A DNA stretch of 64,000 bases from Osedax fenrisi (taxonomy: Eukaryota; Annelida; Polychaeta; Sabellida; Siboglinidae), in assembly GCA_964019155.1 (NCBI GenBank), contig OZ025243.1, positions 20,761,533 to 20,825,532 of the forward strand, in the 5' to 3' direction. Numbering within the stretch: position 1 is the stretch's first letter; every line of letters starts with the position of its first letter. The translations under genes and the position numbers were made by a program. A model generated the notes under the pieces. It saw nothing but the letters and a program-made list of their open reading frames with translations. It made no database searches and had not been told where the DNA came from. Of the stretch, positions 1 to 30,853 are shown piece after piece.

Positions 1-136
1 TATATCTCTGTAGATACATCTATTCTTTATTACGATATTACCAAAGATTTGTCTAAGGAAGTTATAACATTCATCACGTTGTGTATATAGGGAGTGTTAT
101 ATCTTTGCTTCGCAGATCTTCGCTATTACTATATAA

Positions 137-270
137 ATGCTTACGCAACGACAACACATATATCGTATACTTATGAACGAGTTAGACGAATTGTTACAAT
201 AGGCTAGAACTCGGTGGTATCCACGCAGCGTAACCATAACAACTCCCATTGTCGTCAACATATAATTAGC
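137..270 (+). repeat. Dispersed repeat, copy 1
   Basis: From ATGCTTACGCAACGACAAC through ACGAATTGTTACAATAGGCT to TTGTCGTCAACATATAATTA. A close copy is at 11040-11155, where a LINE end has split it before ATAATTAGC. ACGACAA near the start and TTGTCGT near the end form a short inverted pair, so it may be a small MITE. Confidence 0.7.
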
Positions 271-299
271 CTGTTCTCCCCGGAATGTGTATTAACATC

Positions 300-352
300 T
301 ACACCACCACTATACCACCACTATACCACCACTATACCACCACTATACCACT
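300..352 (+). repeat. 11-bp tandem repeat
   Basis: About five units of CCACCACTATA. Confidence 0.8.
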
Positions 353-530
353 ATGTAGTGCTTAGTGATATAGTTGGATACTACCTCCCCTACCACCTAC
401 CTAATTACGGAGATAAGAGGCCTTTAATTATGTCCATGTATTATGTGTTTATTCACTAAACAATTACCTTGTCATTTATATATATATACGATATATAATA
501 CACCCATTCAATGTATAAATCAGTATAGTA

Positions 531-601
<71 letters not shown>

Positions 602-604
602 AGA

Positions 605-752
605 GTATCTATAGACTATATTCTATATAGAGATAGTATACTATAAATGACTATATACTATATAGAGATAGTATACTATAGATTATAGTATACTATAGAA
701 GATAGTATACTATAGATGATAGTATACTATATAGAGATAGTATACCATATAT
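605..752 (+). repeat. AT-rich palindromic tandem repeat
   Basis: Repeats of GATAGTATACTATA with spacers of variable length. Each unit is nearly self-complementary. It follows a (TA)n tract at 535-588. Confidence 0.7.
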
Positions 753-865
753 TCCGTAAACGATTACACTTAGTGTCACATGGCATGTAACAGACACACA
801 CACATGTATATAATAATAATGATTAGTGTTATCATTATCCGTGCACATTGCAAATATTATGTATA

Positions 866-1596
866 TGTATATGTATTAAGTATATATATTAAGTATATAT
901 ATTAAGTATATGTATTAAGTATATGTATTAAGTATATGTATTAAGTATATGTATTAAGTATATGTATTAAGTATATGTATTAAGTATATGTATTAAGTAT
1001 TTGTATTAAGTATATGTATTAAGTATATGTATTAAGTATATGTATTAAGTATATGTATTAAGTATATGTATTAAGTATATATATTAAGTATATATATATT
1101 AAGTATATGTATTAAGTATATATATTAAGTATATATATTAAGTATATGTATTAAGTATATATATTAAGTATATATATTAAGTATATGTATTAAGTATATA
1201 TATTAAGTATATGTATTAAGTATATATATTAAGTATATGTATTAAGTATATATATTAAGTATATGTATTAAGTATATATATTAAGTATATGTATTAAGTA
1301 TATGTATTAAGTATATGTATTAAGTATATATATTAAGTATATGTATTAAGTATATATATTAAGTATATGTATTAAGTATATATATTAAGTATATGTATTA
1401 AGTATATATATTAAGTATATGTATTAAGTATATATATTAAGTATATGTATTAAGTATATATATTAAGTATATGTATTAAGTATATATATTAAGTATATGT
1501 ATTAAGTATATATATTAAGTATATGTATTAAGTATATATATTAAGTATATGTATCAAGTATATATATTAAGTATATGTATTAAGTATATATATATT
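866..1596 (+). repeat. 13-bp minisatellite, about 56 units
   Basis: Unit ATTAAGTATATGT with a common variant ATTAAGTATATAT. In the second half the two forms alternate strictly, giving a 26-bp unit. Confidence 0.92.
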
Positions 1597-1706
1597 AACT
1601 CACTAAAAACAACAAAAAAACAAAAATATTTATATATATTAAATTGCATATCTATGTAATGCTCATTTTCATATAAATTCTCTGGTGAAATAATGCCTCA
1701 ATCGAC

Positions 1707-2189
1707 CATCGATATAAAGAAAGTGGATAAGCAATTGACGTACGCAATGCATGTAAGAGATAGATACGTGAATGACACTTTTATCGATAAATTAACAAAA
1801 TGGTATCAATGATTTTGATTGGATATTAGTCATATTATATATGTCAAATATTATAACAGTAGGCTTTTCGTCGAAATAGATTAAAGTGACTTCTATCCAT
1901 ATCAATGTATTTATATTATAAATTTCATTAAAATAGTATGATATCTTCAATTTAAATACACAACATTACGAGGAATGTTGATTTAATATATTTTAAATAT
2001 ATAATTTTATTTTTAGTATAGATAGTATATTAAAATTTGTAGTAATTATCAATATATATATATATGTATAAATAAATATTATTATAAATAAAAAGTAGTG
2101 GGCAAGATAATGGGTTTCGACTACAGCGCCCGTAGCGGATAGTGCCATACACTAAATTCAATTGCTTATCCACTTTCTTTATATCGATG
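1707..2189. mobile_element. hAT-like MITE with 32-bp TIRs and 8-bp TSD
   Basis: Termini are perfect 32-bp inverted repeats beginning CATCGATATAAAGAAAGTGG. They are flanked by the direct repeat CAATCGAC at 1699-1706 and 2190-2197. There is no coding capacity. An 8-bp target duplication is typical of hAT and a few other cut-and-paste superfamilies; hAT is the likeliest but the TIR lacks a diagnostic start. A 35-bp relative sits at 21573. Confidence 0.88.
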
Positions 2190-2322
2190 CAATCGACCTA
2201 CGAATAAAAAGTGTATTATTTGTATTACGCATAGTTGGTACACGCGCATAGCGATAGACACGTACCGAGCTAGATAAGCTACACACACGCGCGCCTATAG
2301 TAATCATCGCCTTACCTTACAG

Positions 2323-19238
<16,916 letters not shown>

Positions 19239-19393
19239 TACATTAACTACCTTAACTATCTTTAAATACCTTAACTAAATAGTAATCATATTGTATAAAT
19301 TTATTTAACCATATGCGTTTCTTATTTTTTATAATATATTTTATTGGATCATATATAATAATATTACATGCTTAATAATGTGTTTAATATATT

Positions 19394-21189
<1,796 letters not shown>

Positions 21190-21191
21190 TA

Positions 21192-22256
21192 GGGGAAAAT
21201 AACCTAATACGGATACTTTAACAATAAATGGTCTTAACATTTTATGACTCATTATTTGTATTCAAAAATTACAATATATTAATATTATAATATTATAGAT
21301 ATTATTGTGATTTTAAAATTGTATTTAATATTTTAATTCTATAGATAATGGGGGTGTCCGTATTCGGTACCCATGTCCGAAACCGGACACCCTATATACC
21401 ACTAGATAAACTATATATTATTGATGAATCAATCAGACAAATTACATTATTTATAATTAATTTTATGAATAATTTATTCTAATTTAATTAGATAATAATT
21501 TATTTATTTTTATTATTTTGTAATTAATAATACAATTTAAGTATTTAAATAATATAATTTTTAGATTTAGCTCATCGATATAAAGAAAGTCTTTCTTTAT
21601 ATCGATGATTTAGCTTTATTGGTGGTATTAATATTATAACACACGCGATTTTTATGAAAATCAGAATAGTTAATACTCTACGCGCTGATTGGTTATAGGG
21701 TGACCGTATTAGGGACGTATATGACCTCTAAATATATTCTTATAACTTACTGAATATTTGATAACAAATATAGAAATTATATATATAATTTTTAGAATGC
21801 TTACGTTTGTATAAATATAGTGTTATATTTTATATATATATACATTTGTATATTCTTGAGGTTTTAAATTGAACATTTTTTCATAAATTTAAATATGTAA
21901 TACAAAAATCAGTTTATTGGATATATTAGCAATATTTTGAATAATTAAAAAAATAAAAATACTTTTTGAGACTATTTATATAATTAGGAATATTTTATTC
22001 ATTACCAATTTTTTTTAAGGTTTGTGGTTTCTGAGATACCGAGCGTGTCCGTATTACGCGATCTACACCGCCCGTTTAAATCAATTTTGTTTACCAATTT
22101 TATAATATATTTATTTTAATTTCTTGTTTCGTGTCCATTTGTTTCGCTTTATTTTAAATTCACTACTATTATTATAATTGTATTCGTGTTGCTAAACAAT
22201 AAACTATCTATCTATCTATAGATATATCTATGTATCCGTATTCGGTTACTTTCCCC
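21192..22256. mobile_element. TIR element of the GGGGAAAGT family, copy 1
   Basis: Begins GGGGAAAATAACCTAATACG and ends in the inverse of GGGGAAAGTAACCGAATACG, with TA on each side. The interior is AT-rich and non-coding, with repeated GTCCGTATT / AATACGGAC words near the ends and an ACGCGCTGATTGGTTATAGG segment. The TA flanks suggest a mariner-like target, but no transposase is present to prove it. It contains the 35-bp micro-element. Confidence 0.8.
21573..21607. mobile_element. 35-bp micro-element: only two TIR tips, with 8-bp TSD
   Basis: Two 17-bp arms (CATCGATATAAAGAAAG and its complement) joined by one T. They are identical to the outer 17 bp of the MITE at 1707. Direct repeats ATTTAGCT flank it at 21565-21572 and 21608-21615. 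It lies inside a TIR element whose relatives lack the insertion. Confidence 0.88.
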
Positions 22257-22446
22257 TACAACCTACACATTAATTAATTTAATAGTTTATCAAATTTTAG
22301 TTTTGGTAAATTTCCCCTTGCTTATAGTAAATACCCACTTATAATTGTGATTTAAATTATCTGAAAACTTTCTCAATAGTAGGACCTATTAGGACTTCTC
22401 TAATATGAGATATTTTCATATATAAGGAAAATATCTAGGATATAGT

Positions 22447-22670
22447 GTCAGAATACGAACAGTGCCCGAATATGGACAATCTCGGTATCTCAGAAACCAT
22501 AAATCCTACAAAATATTGTAATGAATAAAATATTAATAATTTTATAAATAGTCTAAATAAGTATTTTTTAATTATTTTAAATAATGATGATTGGTATATA
22601 CAATATACTTATTTTATATTACGTTTTTAAATGTATTACAACAAATTTCAATGTATAACCTTCTCAAGTA
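22447..22670. repeat. Partial copy of the TIR element end, tandem to copy 2
   Basis: It repeats the first 230 or so bases of the element starting at 22675: the CCGAATATGGACA start, TCTCAGAAACCATAAATCC, and the CCTTCTCAAGTA end. It lacks the GGGGAAAGT terminus. Local duplication or an independent truncated insertion are both possible. Confidence 0.6.
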
Positions 22671-22674
22671 TATA

Positions 22675-23561
22675 GGGGAAAGTAACCGAATATGGACACT
22701 ATCGGTATCTCAGAAACTATAAATCCTACAAAAAAATGTTTAATGAATAAAATATTCATAATTATATAAATAGTCTAACAAAGTATTTTTTTTTTTTTAG
22801 TATTCAAAATATTTCTGATATATTTAATAAACTGATTTTTTTATTACGTTTTTAAATTTATAAAAAAAAATTTCAACTTAAAACCTTCTCAATAATATAC
22901 AAATGTATAGATATAAAATATAACACTCTATTATTAAAAAATAAAGCATTCTAAAAATTGTAATTTTAATTTTTATATTTTTCATCAAATATTCATTCAG
23001 TTATAAGCATATATCTAGAGGTCATATACATTCCTAATACGGACACTCTAAATGTCTTAATACGGACACCCTATAACCAATCAGCGCGCAGGGTATGAAC
23101 AATTCTGATTTTCATAAAAATCGCGTACTTTATAATAGTAATACCACCAATAAAGCTAATCATAAAAAAATTATTATTTAGATACTTAAATTGTATTATT
23201 AATTAAAAAATAATAAAAATAAATAAATTATTAACTAATTAAATTACAATATATTTTTTATAAAATTAATTATAAATGACGTAATTGTAATTTATTTGAT
23301 TGATTCATCAATAATATATAGTTTATCTAGTGGTATATAGGGTGTCCGTATTATAACACAGGGTGTCCGTATTCGGACATGGGTACTGAATATGGACATC
23401 CCCGTTATCTATGGAATTAAAAGATTATATAAAATTTAAAAATAACAATAATATCTATAATCATATAATATTAATATATTGTAATTTTTGAATAAAAATA
23501 ATGAGTCATAAAAAGGTAAGACCATTCATTGTTAAAGTGTCCGTATTAGGTTACTTTCCCC
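22675..23561. mobile_element. TIR element of the GGGGAAAGT family, copy 2 (reverse orientation)
   Basis: Begins GGGGAAAGTAACCGAATATG and ends CGTATTAGGTTACTTTCCCC, flanked by TA (22673-22674 and 22562-type site at 23562-23563). It is collinear with copy 1 read on the other strand, without the 35-bp insert. The interior holds a palindromic block around 23355-23405 (GTATTCGGACATGGGTAC). Non-coding. Confidence 0.8.
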
Positions 23562-23644
23562 TACAAATATATTAATATTAAATATAAAAATATATTATAA
23601 CTAAAGTATTATAAACATTATATGCATAATTTCTATATTTGATA

Positions 23645-24885
23645 TACCTTACCTTACCATGTCGAGTTTGCTCGGCAGTTTTCGACTATCTTGCTCCAAC
23701 CATCTCTATCTTCCATCGCCTTTTATGCTTGATATTATGCTTAATTTAAAATGTGCTGTTACTATGTGATGGTCTAATGCTACGCTTTCAAAAGAGCAAA
23801 AAAAGTCTGCAGTTTTTGTTACTATTTTCCATTTTGTATTTATCATTATGTTATTCAAGCTGAAATTTATTTCTGTTTGGTGATTTGTGTTCCATAGTTG
23901 ACCTTTTCTTTTATGATAACGTGTATTTAGGACATAATATATTATTTTCTAAAATATCATCTTCGAGCGAAATTCCATTTATGTTTGATTCTGCATGCAG
24001 TGCGAACTTGAAACAATCTTGAATTCTAAGATGAGCATTAAAATCACTGGCTATGATTAAAAATTGTATTATGGAATTTGTCTTTTGGATGAGGTTGTAT
24101 TTTCATATAAATTTTCAATTTCAGTTGGATCGCATACATTTATTGGACTATAACATAGGTCGACTGTGCCTAATGCGATAGAAGTTTGTGGATATCAATA
24201 CAGTTTGGTATCATTATTATTTTGGATACTATATCGATATTTGCCAAATCATTATACGATAACTTGATTATAAGTATTCCAATTCCGCTGGTAGCTACAA
24301 TTATGTTATTTATCCATGCTGAACAAGTTATCATACGTCAATATATTGATATGCTAGTGAACGACATCCACCTTTGTATCTACACCTTCGTGGATAAGCC
24401 TATGTTCTCGTAGGCAGATTATATCGTGATTTGTTGCTTTTGCATATGCAATAAGTTCTGAAAATTTACTTTACTTTTTTATAGTCCGTACATTGAAATT
24501 AGCAATATTGATATCCCTCTTCTCCTTTGATTGAATTATTTTATTGAATTTGAATTTGACTCAGTAGTTAACTTTTCTGAGTTGTAATTACATGATGCGC
24601 TTATTGGTCTCCGCAACGAGCGAGGTGGAATGAAATTGTTTAAAGAGTATACTCTTGACTATAGTCATGTTTGCTTTCGGTAGCTAAACAAAATGTGCGG
24701 TAGCAACTCCATACACATTTGCGTAATCTCGCTCGATTGACTAAACAGATACTATGCCTTGCCGAGGTGTAACCTTGATTTTATCCGGAACCTCTTATTG
24801 GTTAATCTCATTAACAATTATATTTAATGGCCGTTCCCCTAACCGTAACCTGGGCAGCCGGTGGATGAAAGTTTTCAATACCACA
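23645..24885 (-). mobile_element. RTE-like LINE remnant (5' UTR and endonuclease)
   Basis: Reading the minus strand from about 24885: a GC-richer 5' part, then NIANFNVRTIKK, AYAKATNHDIICLREHRLIH, SGIGILIIKL, IASDFNAHLRIQD, LWNTNHQTEINFSLNNIM and ALDHHIVTAHFKLSI. This is the order of APE-endonuclease motifs in RTE-type elements (QEHR-like, GDFNAH-like, DHHIV-like), with stops and frameshifts throughout and the catalytic Gly of the GDFN motif replaced by Ser. RT is missing. The name is based on motif resemblance only. Confidence 0.7.
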
Positions 24886-24914
24886 ACACAATTATATAAA
24901 ATATGAATCAAGTT

Positions 24915-25592
24915 ATAAGCATATATCTATAGTTCAATTAATCCCGGACACTATTGTTATCTTAACACGGACACTATTGTTATCTTAACACGGACACTAT
25001 TGTTATCTTAACACGGACACTATTGTTATCTTAACACGGACAGTGTCCATTGGACATCCTATAACCAATCAGCGCGCAGCGTGTGAACTTTTCGAATTTT
25101 CATAAAAATCGAATACGTTATAATATCAATACAATACATTTATTAATACGTGTCATGCTTATTATTAAATACAAATTAATAAAATAATTACTAATTAAAT
25201 TATATTAAATTATTCATAACATTAATTAAAAGTAGTGTAATTTTAATGTACCTAATTTGTTCATCAATGCTTATTGTAAGATTATAAGATTATAATCTAT
25301 AGATTATCCCGTGTATATCCTAGTGTTTTATAGTGTGTCCGTATAACACGGGGTGTCCGTATTCGAATATGGGTACCGAATATATACACCCCAGTTATCT
25401 ATTGTATACAAATATTAAATAACATTTTTAAATCACAATAATATCTATAATCGATTATAGATATTATTGTATATGATCATATATGATATATATATATTAT
25501 AAATAAATTAAATTTTCGAATACAAATATTGAGTAATACAATTTTAATACCATTTATTGTTAAAGTGTCCATAATATGTTATTTTACCTTAT
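24915..25592. mobile_element. TIR element relative, diverged, with internal 23-bp tandem repeat
   Basis: It shares CCAATCAGCGCGCAGCG, the palindromic GTCCGTATTCG block and the end AAAGTGTCCATAATATG with copies 1 and 2, but both termini are damaged. Four perfect 23-bp units starting CGGACACTATTGTTATC lie at 24945-25036. Confidence 0.6.
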
Positions 25593-25624
25593 AATATCAA
25601 TACATATCTTTAACATTTTATTTA

Positions 25625-26887
25625 ATATTTTTATTCAATAGATGTCCATATTCGGTACCAATATCCGAACACCCGGTGTTTAAATACTGACACCATATAT
25701 ACCATTATAATATACCACTAATATACACCTATATATTATTGATGAACCAACCATATAACTTAAAATTACATTACTTATACTTAGATTAATGTTATGAATA
25801 ATTTAATATAATTTAACTATTAATTAATTTATTATTTTTATTATTTAAAATTATATGTATAATTTCTATATTTTTTATCAAATATTCATTAAGTTATAAG
25901 AATATATCTAGAGGTCATATACGTACCTAATACGTACACTATATGTATTAATACGGACACCCTATAGTGTTATATATATAACCAATCAGAGCGCAGCGTA
26001 CAACTATTCTAATTTTCATAAAAATTGCGTGCGTTATAATATTAATACCTCCAATGAAGCTAAATCACAAATTTGTATTATTTAGATACTTAAATTGTAT
26101 TATTAATTAAAATAATAATAAAATTAAATAAATTATTAACTAATTAAATTAGAATACATTATTCATAAAATTAATTATAAATAATGTAATTGTAATTTTT
26201 CTGATTGATTCAAATAATATAAAGTTTATCTAGTGGTATGTATGGTTTCCGTATTATAAAACAGGGTGTCCGTATTCGGACATGGGTACCGAATACGGAC
26301 ATCCCTGTTATCTATTAAAATCACAATAATATCTATAATCATATAATATTAATATACTACTGTAATTTTTGAATACAAATAATGAGTCATAAAAAGTTAA
26401 GACATTTATTGTTAAAGTGTCCGTATTAGGTTGTCTGTATTATACATCAAGAGTGTCTGTATTATAGATGTATATGATCTCTAGATATAACTTAATTAAT
26501 ATTTGATAACAAATATTGAAATTATGCATATAATGTATAGAATGATTTAGTTATTAATAATATATTTTTATATTATTTCATAATAATACAAAAGATTTTG
26601 CGAATCATTTCCTTAGAAAAATATTTGATAATACATTTATATATCTCGAGAAGGTTTTAAGTTACATTTTTTTTCTTAAATTTAAAAATGTAATAAAAAA
26701 ATCAATTATTAGATATACATATATATATCAGCATTATTTTAATTAATTAAAAAAAAATACATATTTATACTATTTATATAAGTATGGATATTTTATTCAT
26801 TACATTTTGTTTGTAGGATTTATGGTTTCTGAGATACCTAGAGTATTCGGGAACTTTCCGTATTCGGTTGCTTCCCCCTGCGTCTTC
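25625..26887. mobile_element. Two head-to-head partial TIR elements
   Basis: The stretch to about 26440 reads like copy 2 and ends GTTAAAGTGTCCGTATTAGG. From there to 26887 the sequence reads like the second half of copy 1 and ends TCCGTATTCGGTTGCTTCCC. The join lacks the usual TTTCCCC terminus, so the two were probably fused by deletion. The first part carries an uninterrupted single ATTTAGCT-type site (as its complement near 26063), the empty equivalent of the 35-bp insertion. Confidence 0.6.
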
Positions 26888-27622
26888 AATTGACATGCTA
26901 GTTTCGTAAATATAATTAATAAATATCTCAATTTTATTTCATATAAATAAATAAACATTGATAATTTAATTTTTTTATTAATTTAATTATTATATATAAA
27001 AAAATACATGTAAATATATATATTTATTTATTTTAAAGTGATAATTCGATTTTATTGAACTTAAGGTTTATATATAAATATTAAATATGTATTGATTAAT
27101 ATCTCGGATTAATAATTATAACATTACACCTATCCATATGAAGATAATCGTAATAGTAATAGTTAAATATCATTACATACAGAAGATACAAATAGCATAA
27201 CGTATAACCTATACGGCTATAACCTATTGGAGTCAACCCGTACACTACGATGGAGTCATCTATCACCAAATCGTTAATATAAATCTAATTATATATATAT
27301 ATACTTATAGTAGGTATAACGTGTTATACATATATGTAATATAGTGATATCAATTTCCTACATATTTAGTTACTATAATAACAACTATAGAATAGAAGGT
27401 TTGATTTGGTATAATGTATTATGCTTTAATGGGAATAATATATACATTATATATACGTTACCGGTATATTAGAATACCGATTACTATACCATTTAATCAA
27501 TATTTAATACGTATTGTGGTACCATAATAAATTAGGTAGTAATTAACGATAATTCTCACAAGATGATAGCATATGATTATAATTCAGAATATTGATTCAT
27601 CTTTGATAACGTTGAATGCATA

Positions 27623-27625
<3 letters not shown>

Positions 27626-27715
<90 letters not shown>
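27626..27715 (+). repeat. (TA)n tract
   Basis: About 45 TA units in the intergenic stretch upstream of paralogue A. Confidence 0.95.
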
Positions 27716-27719
<4 letters not shown>

Positions 27720-27748
27720 ACCGTTAAAGTTCAATATTTAAAGTTTAC

Positions 27749-27795
27749 CTGTTAATTATAAAAGCCGTACATTTTACGGCTTTTATAATGAACAG
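27749..27795. repeat. Hairpin, 21-bp stem with one mismatch
   Basis: CTGTTAATTATAAAAGCCGT is complemented after a five-base loop (CATTT). It lies between a (TA)n tract and a TIR-element fragment. Confidence 0.8.
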
Positions 27796-27810
27796 ATAAT
27801 TTTATGACTC

Positions 27811-27888
27811 AATATTTTTTAATACAAATATTGAGTCATAAAATGTTAGACCATTTATTATAAAAGTGTCCGTATTAGATTATTTTCC
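27811..27888. mobile_element. TIR element end fragment
   Basis: The terminal 75 or so bases of the GGGGAAAGT family: GAGTCATAAAATGTTAGACC, then GTGTCCGTATTAGATTATTT and CCCC followed by TA. The word ATTTTATGACTCAATATT just before gives a small hairpin with it. Confidence 0.65.
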
Positions 27889-28160
27889 CCTAACAATAAG
27901 TGATAGTCATATCGAAATAGTTATGTAAAGACAGAGTTAGTGTTACAGTACTTTAAATTGACATTCTATAACAGCGAACTCGTCTGTCTATCTGTATCTG
28001 TACATCCGTCTACACGTATCTGTATACATACGAGTGTAAGGCTTAGGATCTCGCTAACACGATATCCATTTTCGAATAGGAAAACGGTAAATGATTAAAA
28101 GATACGTTTTGTATTTATGAGTTTATTATCACGTGATCAACAATCGTGAAAATGATTTAG

Positions 28161-28404
28161 ACTGACATCGTCCCCCAATATGTCACGTGACTAACCGAGA
28201 GCTAAAGTAAACAATGCGTGTAGGGCTTATATAATAGCATACTAATATATAAACATACGGTATTATGATATGTATTATACATTGTATATATAAAACACGA
28301 ATTCACTACTCGGAGAATAATTTACTAAGAAATATAACGCCAGCCGCGAAATGTTTATTTGAAATTTCGGTTTGACACGTGACTTATTGGGGGCCGATGT
28401 CAGT
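28161..28404. repeat. Imperfect inverted repeat with CACGTG boxes
   Basis: The arms 28161-28191 and 28374-28404 are complementary apart from about three bases and contain CCCCCAATA and GTCACGTG. CACGTG is a bHLH-type E-box; any regulatory use is inference. Confidence 0.75.
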
Positions 28405-28988
28405 ATTCAGCGTGAAAAGGTGTCACTTTTAGTCACGCTATTTACGAAATCAACGACATTTAAATGTGGTCGTTCAATCTAACAAGTTGTATTTGTGTAG
28501 AGTTTTATTGTAAATAAATTTGTATTATTGAATTTATTTTTAAAAAATTTAACAATTTTATTTGCGAAATCATAATTCTGGTTGGAATATCGAAATACAA
28601 ATATTTTATTATCCGTAACCGTATTATTATTAAAAAGATCACGAATTAGTGAAATCGAGTTATTATTCGCACGTTATTTATCAATATTATGATTAAATTA
28701 TGTTCAATTATAATACATATATGTATATATGTATATATGTATAAGTATACTCAGGGTAATGCACTTATAAGCAGAGTAATTATTATGCTACATTAAAGTT
28801 AATTTACAATTTGTGTGTAAAATATAAGTGTAACATACCTATATTAATGTACCCAATATTTATACATAAGCCTATGTATATAATATAATATTATTAATAT
28901 ATTGTATCTTTATTTATATATATATATATATATCGTTTAAATTATTATTTACATGGTAATATTAATTTAATTTGTATCAATAGAATTT

Positions 28989-29080
28989 ATTTATTTCTCT
29001 CATATTAGGTCATCCATGGTTTTAAGGAGAGTCGATCATTTATGTATATAATATTTTATAAGATCACTTCTAAATAATAT
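28989..29080 (-). mobile_element. SINE family 1, internal fragment
   Basis: Only the central body is present (complement of ATTATTTAGAAGTGATC and ATGATCGACTCTCCTTAAA), without head or tail. It stands 250 bases before a full copy in the opposite orientation. Confidence 0.6.
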
Positions 29081-29329
29081 TTGTATACCTATATATATTT
29101 ATTGTATATTGATTGTTTTTTTTGCAAAAACCATGGTTAGTTTAATTTGTTTATTTTGTATTATAAAAAAAACAAGTATTCTTATATATACTTGTTTTTT
29201 TTTGTAGAATTACATCCCCACGTGAGCCTATAAAATCGTGTAATACTAACTAAGCGATAGCCTTTATAGGATCACCTATACGTGATAATTCGGACACGTT
29301 ACGTATGCATTATAATGCGCATATATATA

Positions 29330-29622
29330 ACTGCCTGTGTGGCTCAGTGGCTAAGGCGTCAGATACACAAGCAGTATCCTATAGGACACGGGTTTGAGCC
29401 TCGTCAGAATCTTTAATTAATTTTATAAAATGGATCTTAAAATATTATTTATAATTGATATAATATAATTGTGTATACATAAATGATCGACTCTCGTTAA
29501 AACCACGGATGCCTTAACATGAGAGCGGCTTCGAATGGACATTAGAGCCATATGGTTATAAGTGAAAACTTAATCTAAGTTCCTGGATGGGATGAAAGGA
29601 CTCCACCACTGTAACAATAACA
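29330..29622 (+). mobile_element. tRNA-derived SINE, family 1, full copy
   Basis: Same head, body and tail as the copy at 10375. Box A-like TGGCTCAGTGGCTAAGGCG is identical, and box B reads GGGTTTGAGCC. A ten-base extension (TATCCTATAG) sits between the boxes. It lies about 1 kb upstream of paralogue A. Confidence 0.85.
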
Positions 29623-29639
29623 GTAGTATACTATAGTGT

Positions 29640-30617
29640 TATTTGTAATATATTATTTAGTAAATATTTAGTACATATATATATATATAAATAATAAAAA
29701 TGTCTACTAAAACCTATTCGTTAAATAATACATTGTTACAAAAAATAAATACTATTAGATTTCTTAAATATAACTACAAATATGATATACACATATATAT
29801 TATAGCTGAAAGTAAATCAAGAAAAATTGACTAATGTTCATGGCTAAATACATGATTAGTACTACATTATAACAATTAAAATTAAAATTTCATAAAATTT
29901 GTAGTGTTATATTTTCTATATAAGTTTATAAATTTGTAGTAGTATATATACTATGTATTTACCAAATATGTACTATAGTACATATTTGGTAAGTACATTT
30001 TAATAAAATCCACGGGCAAGTATTAGACCAACTAATATTAAATTATATCAAATTACAAAATTTAATTAAAATAACATACCCGAATATAGTTTATAAAAAA
30101 AGTAAAAGAAAATTATATAGTCACGGGAAAAAAGTGTATATGTCTACAACCTACAACGAAATCATCACAATTAAAATTAAAAGAGTAACCTAAAACAGTC
30201 GTAAGACTATATAGGCTATAGCCTGGCCACAGCCACCTTGTAGATATATATAAAAGTATATTTCAAGTTTATTTAAACTTAAAAAAAATATTCCTAACAT
30301 AGGCTATTTAAAACATTAACGAATTAATTTATAAAAAAATTAAACTCTAATATATGTATTACTTTTTTAGTTGGTTAGTAATCTATAATTTTGTATACAA
30401 ATTTGTATTCCTAAATGTACTTACGCTATTTATATTTAAGTATACATTTGAACAATCTATCATTGAAAATATTGTGCCTTTAAATACTAATGTATTACCC
30501 CCGGGTATTACCCCTAATGAAATATTATATCACATTGCTTTTTTTTTTACTATATCAACATTAATACATATATATTTATATTAAACATAAAGTAAACAAT
30601 TACATACGACAACACAG
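29640..30617. other. Upstream region of paralogue A
   Basis: Expected to contain or precede an unseen 5' exon. An AT-rich open frame at 30354-30584 has no coding character. A palindrome (TACTATGTATTTACCAAATA region near 29945-29995, arms TACCAAATATGTACTATA) is the only other structure seen. Confidence 0.5.
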
Positions 30618-30853
30618 GAAAGAGTATTGCCCATCTAATATATCCGCAGTCATGAATAGTCCGAGTAGTATTTATAATTCTTCCCTGGCGACCGAATCTG
30701 TTATTAATACGAAAGTGAAAGGATCCGCAGATGGAGGAGAAGCCAAATTGGGATCCATACGAAAATGCATGAGTATTAAATCTACGCTAACAAGTATGAC
30801 ATGGCCACAGAAGATATTAATGTTTATTATTGTTATCGTGATCGTGTATATAT
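30618..30853 (+). CDS. Paralogue A exon 1 (cytosolic tail, first half of TM)
   Basis: Acceptor caacacag leading into GKEYCPSNISAV, then a Ser/Thr-rich tail and the hydrophobic run KILMFIIVIVIVYI. The donor is ATAT|gttagt, leaving one base; the frame stops at TAG if unspliced. The entry phase equals that of exon 1 in B and C. An ATG lies at 30652, so translation might begin there if no upstream exon exists. Confidence 0.72.

Noticed and set aside
24186..24413. 75-codon plus-strand open frame
   Set aside because: Antisense to the RTE-like endonuclease remnant, which explains the sequence better.
30354..30584. 76-codon hydrophobic open frame before paralogue A
   Set aside because: AT-rich codons, no splice-compatible link to exon 1 and no similar frame before B or C.
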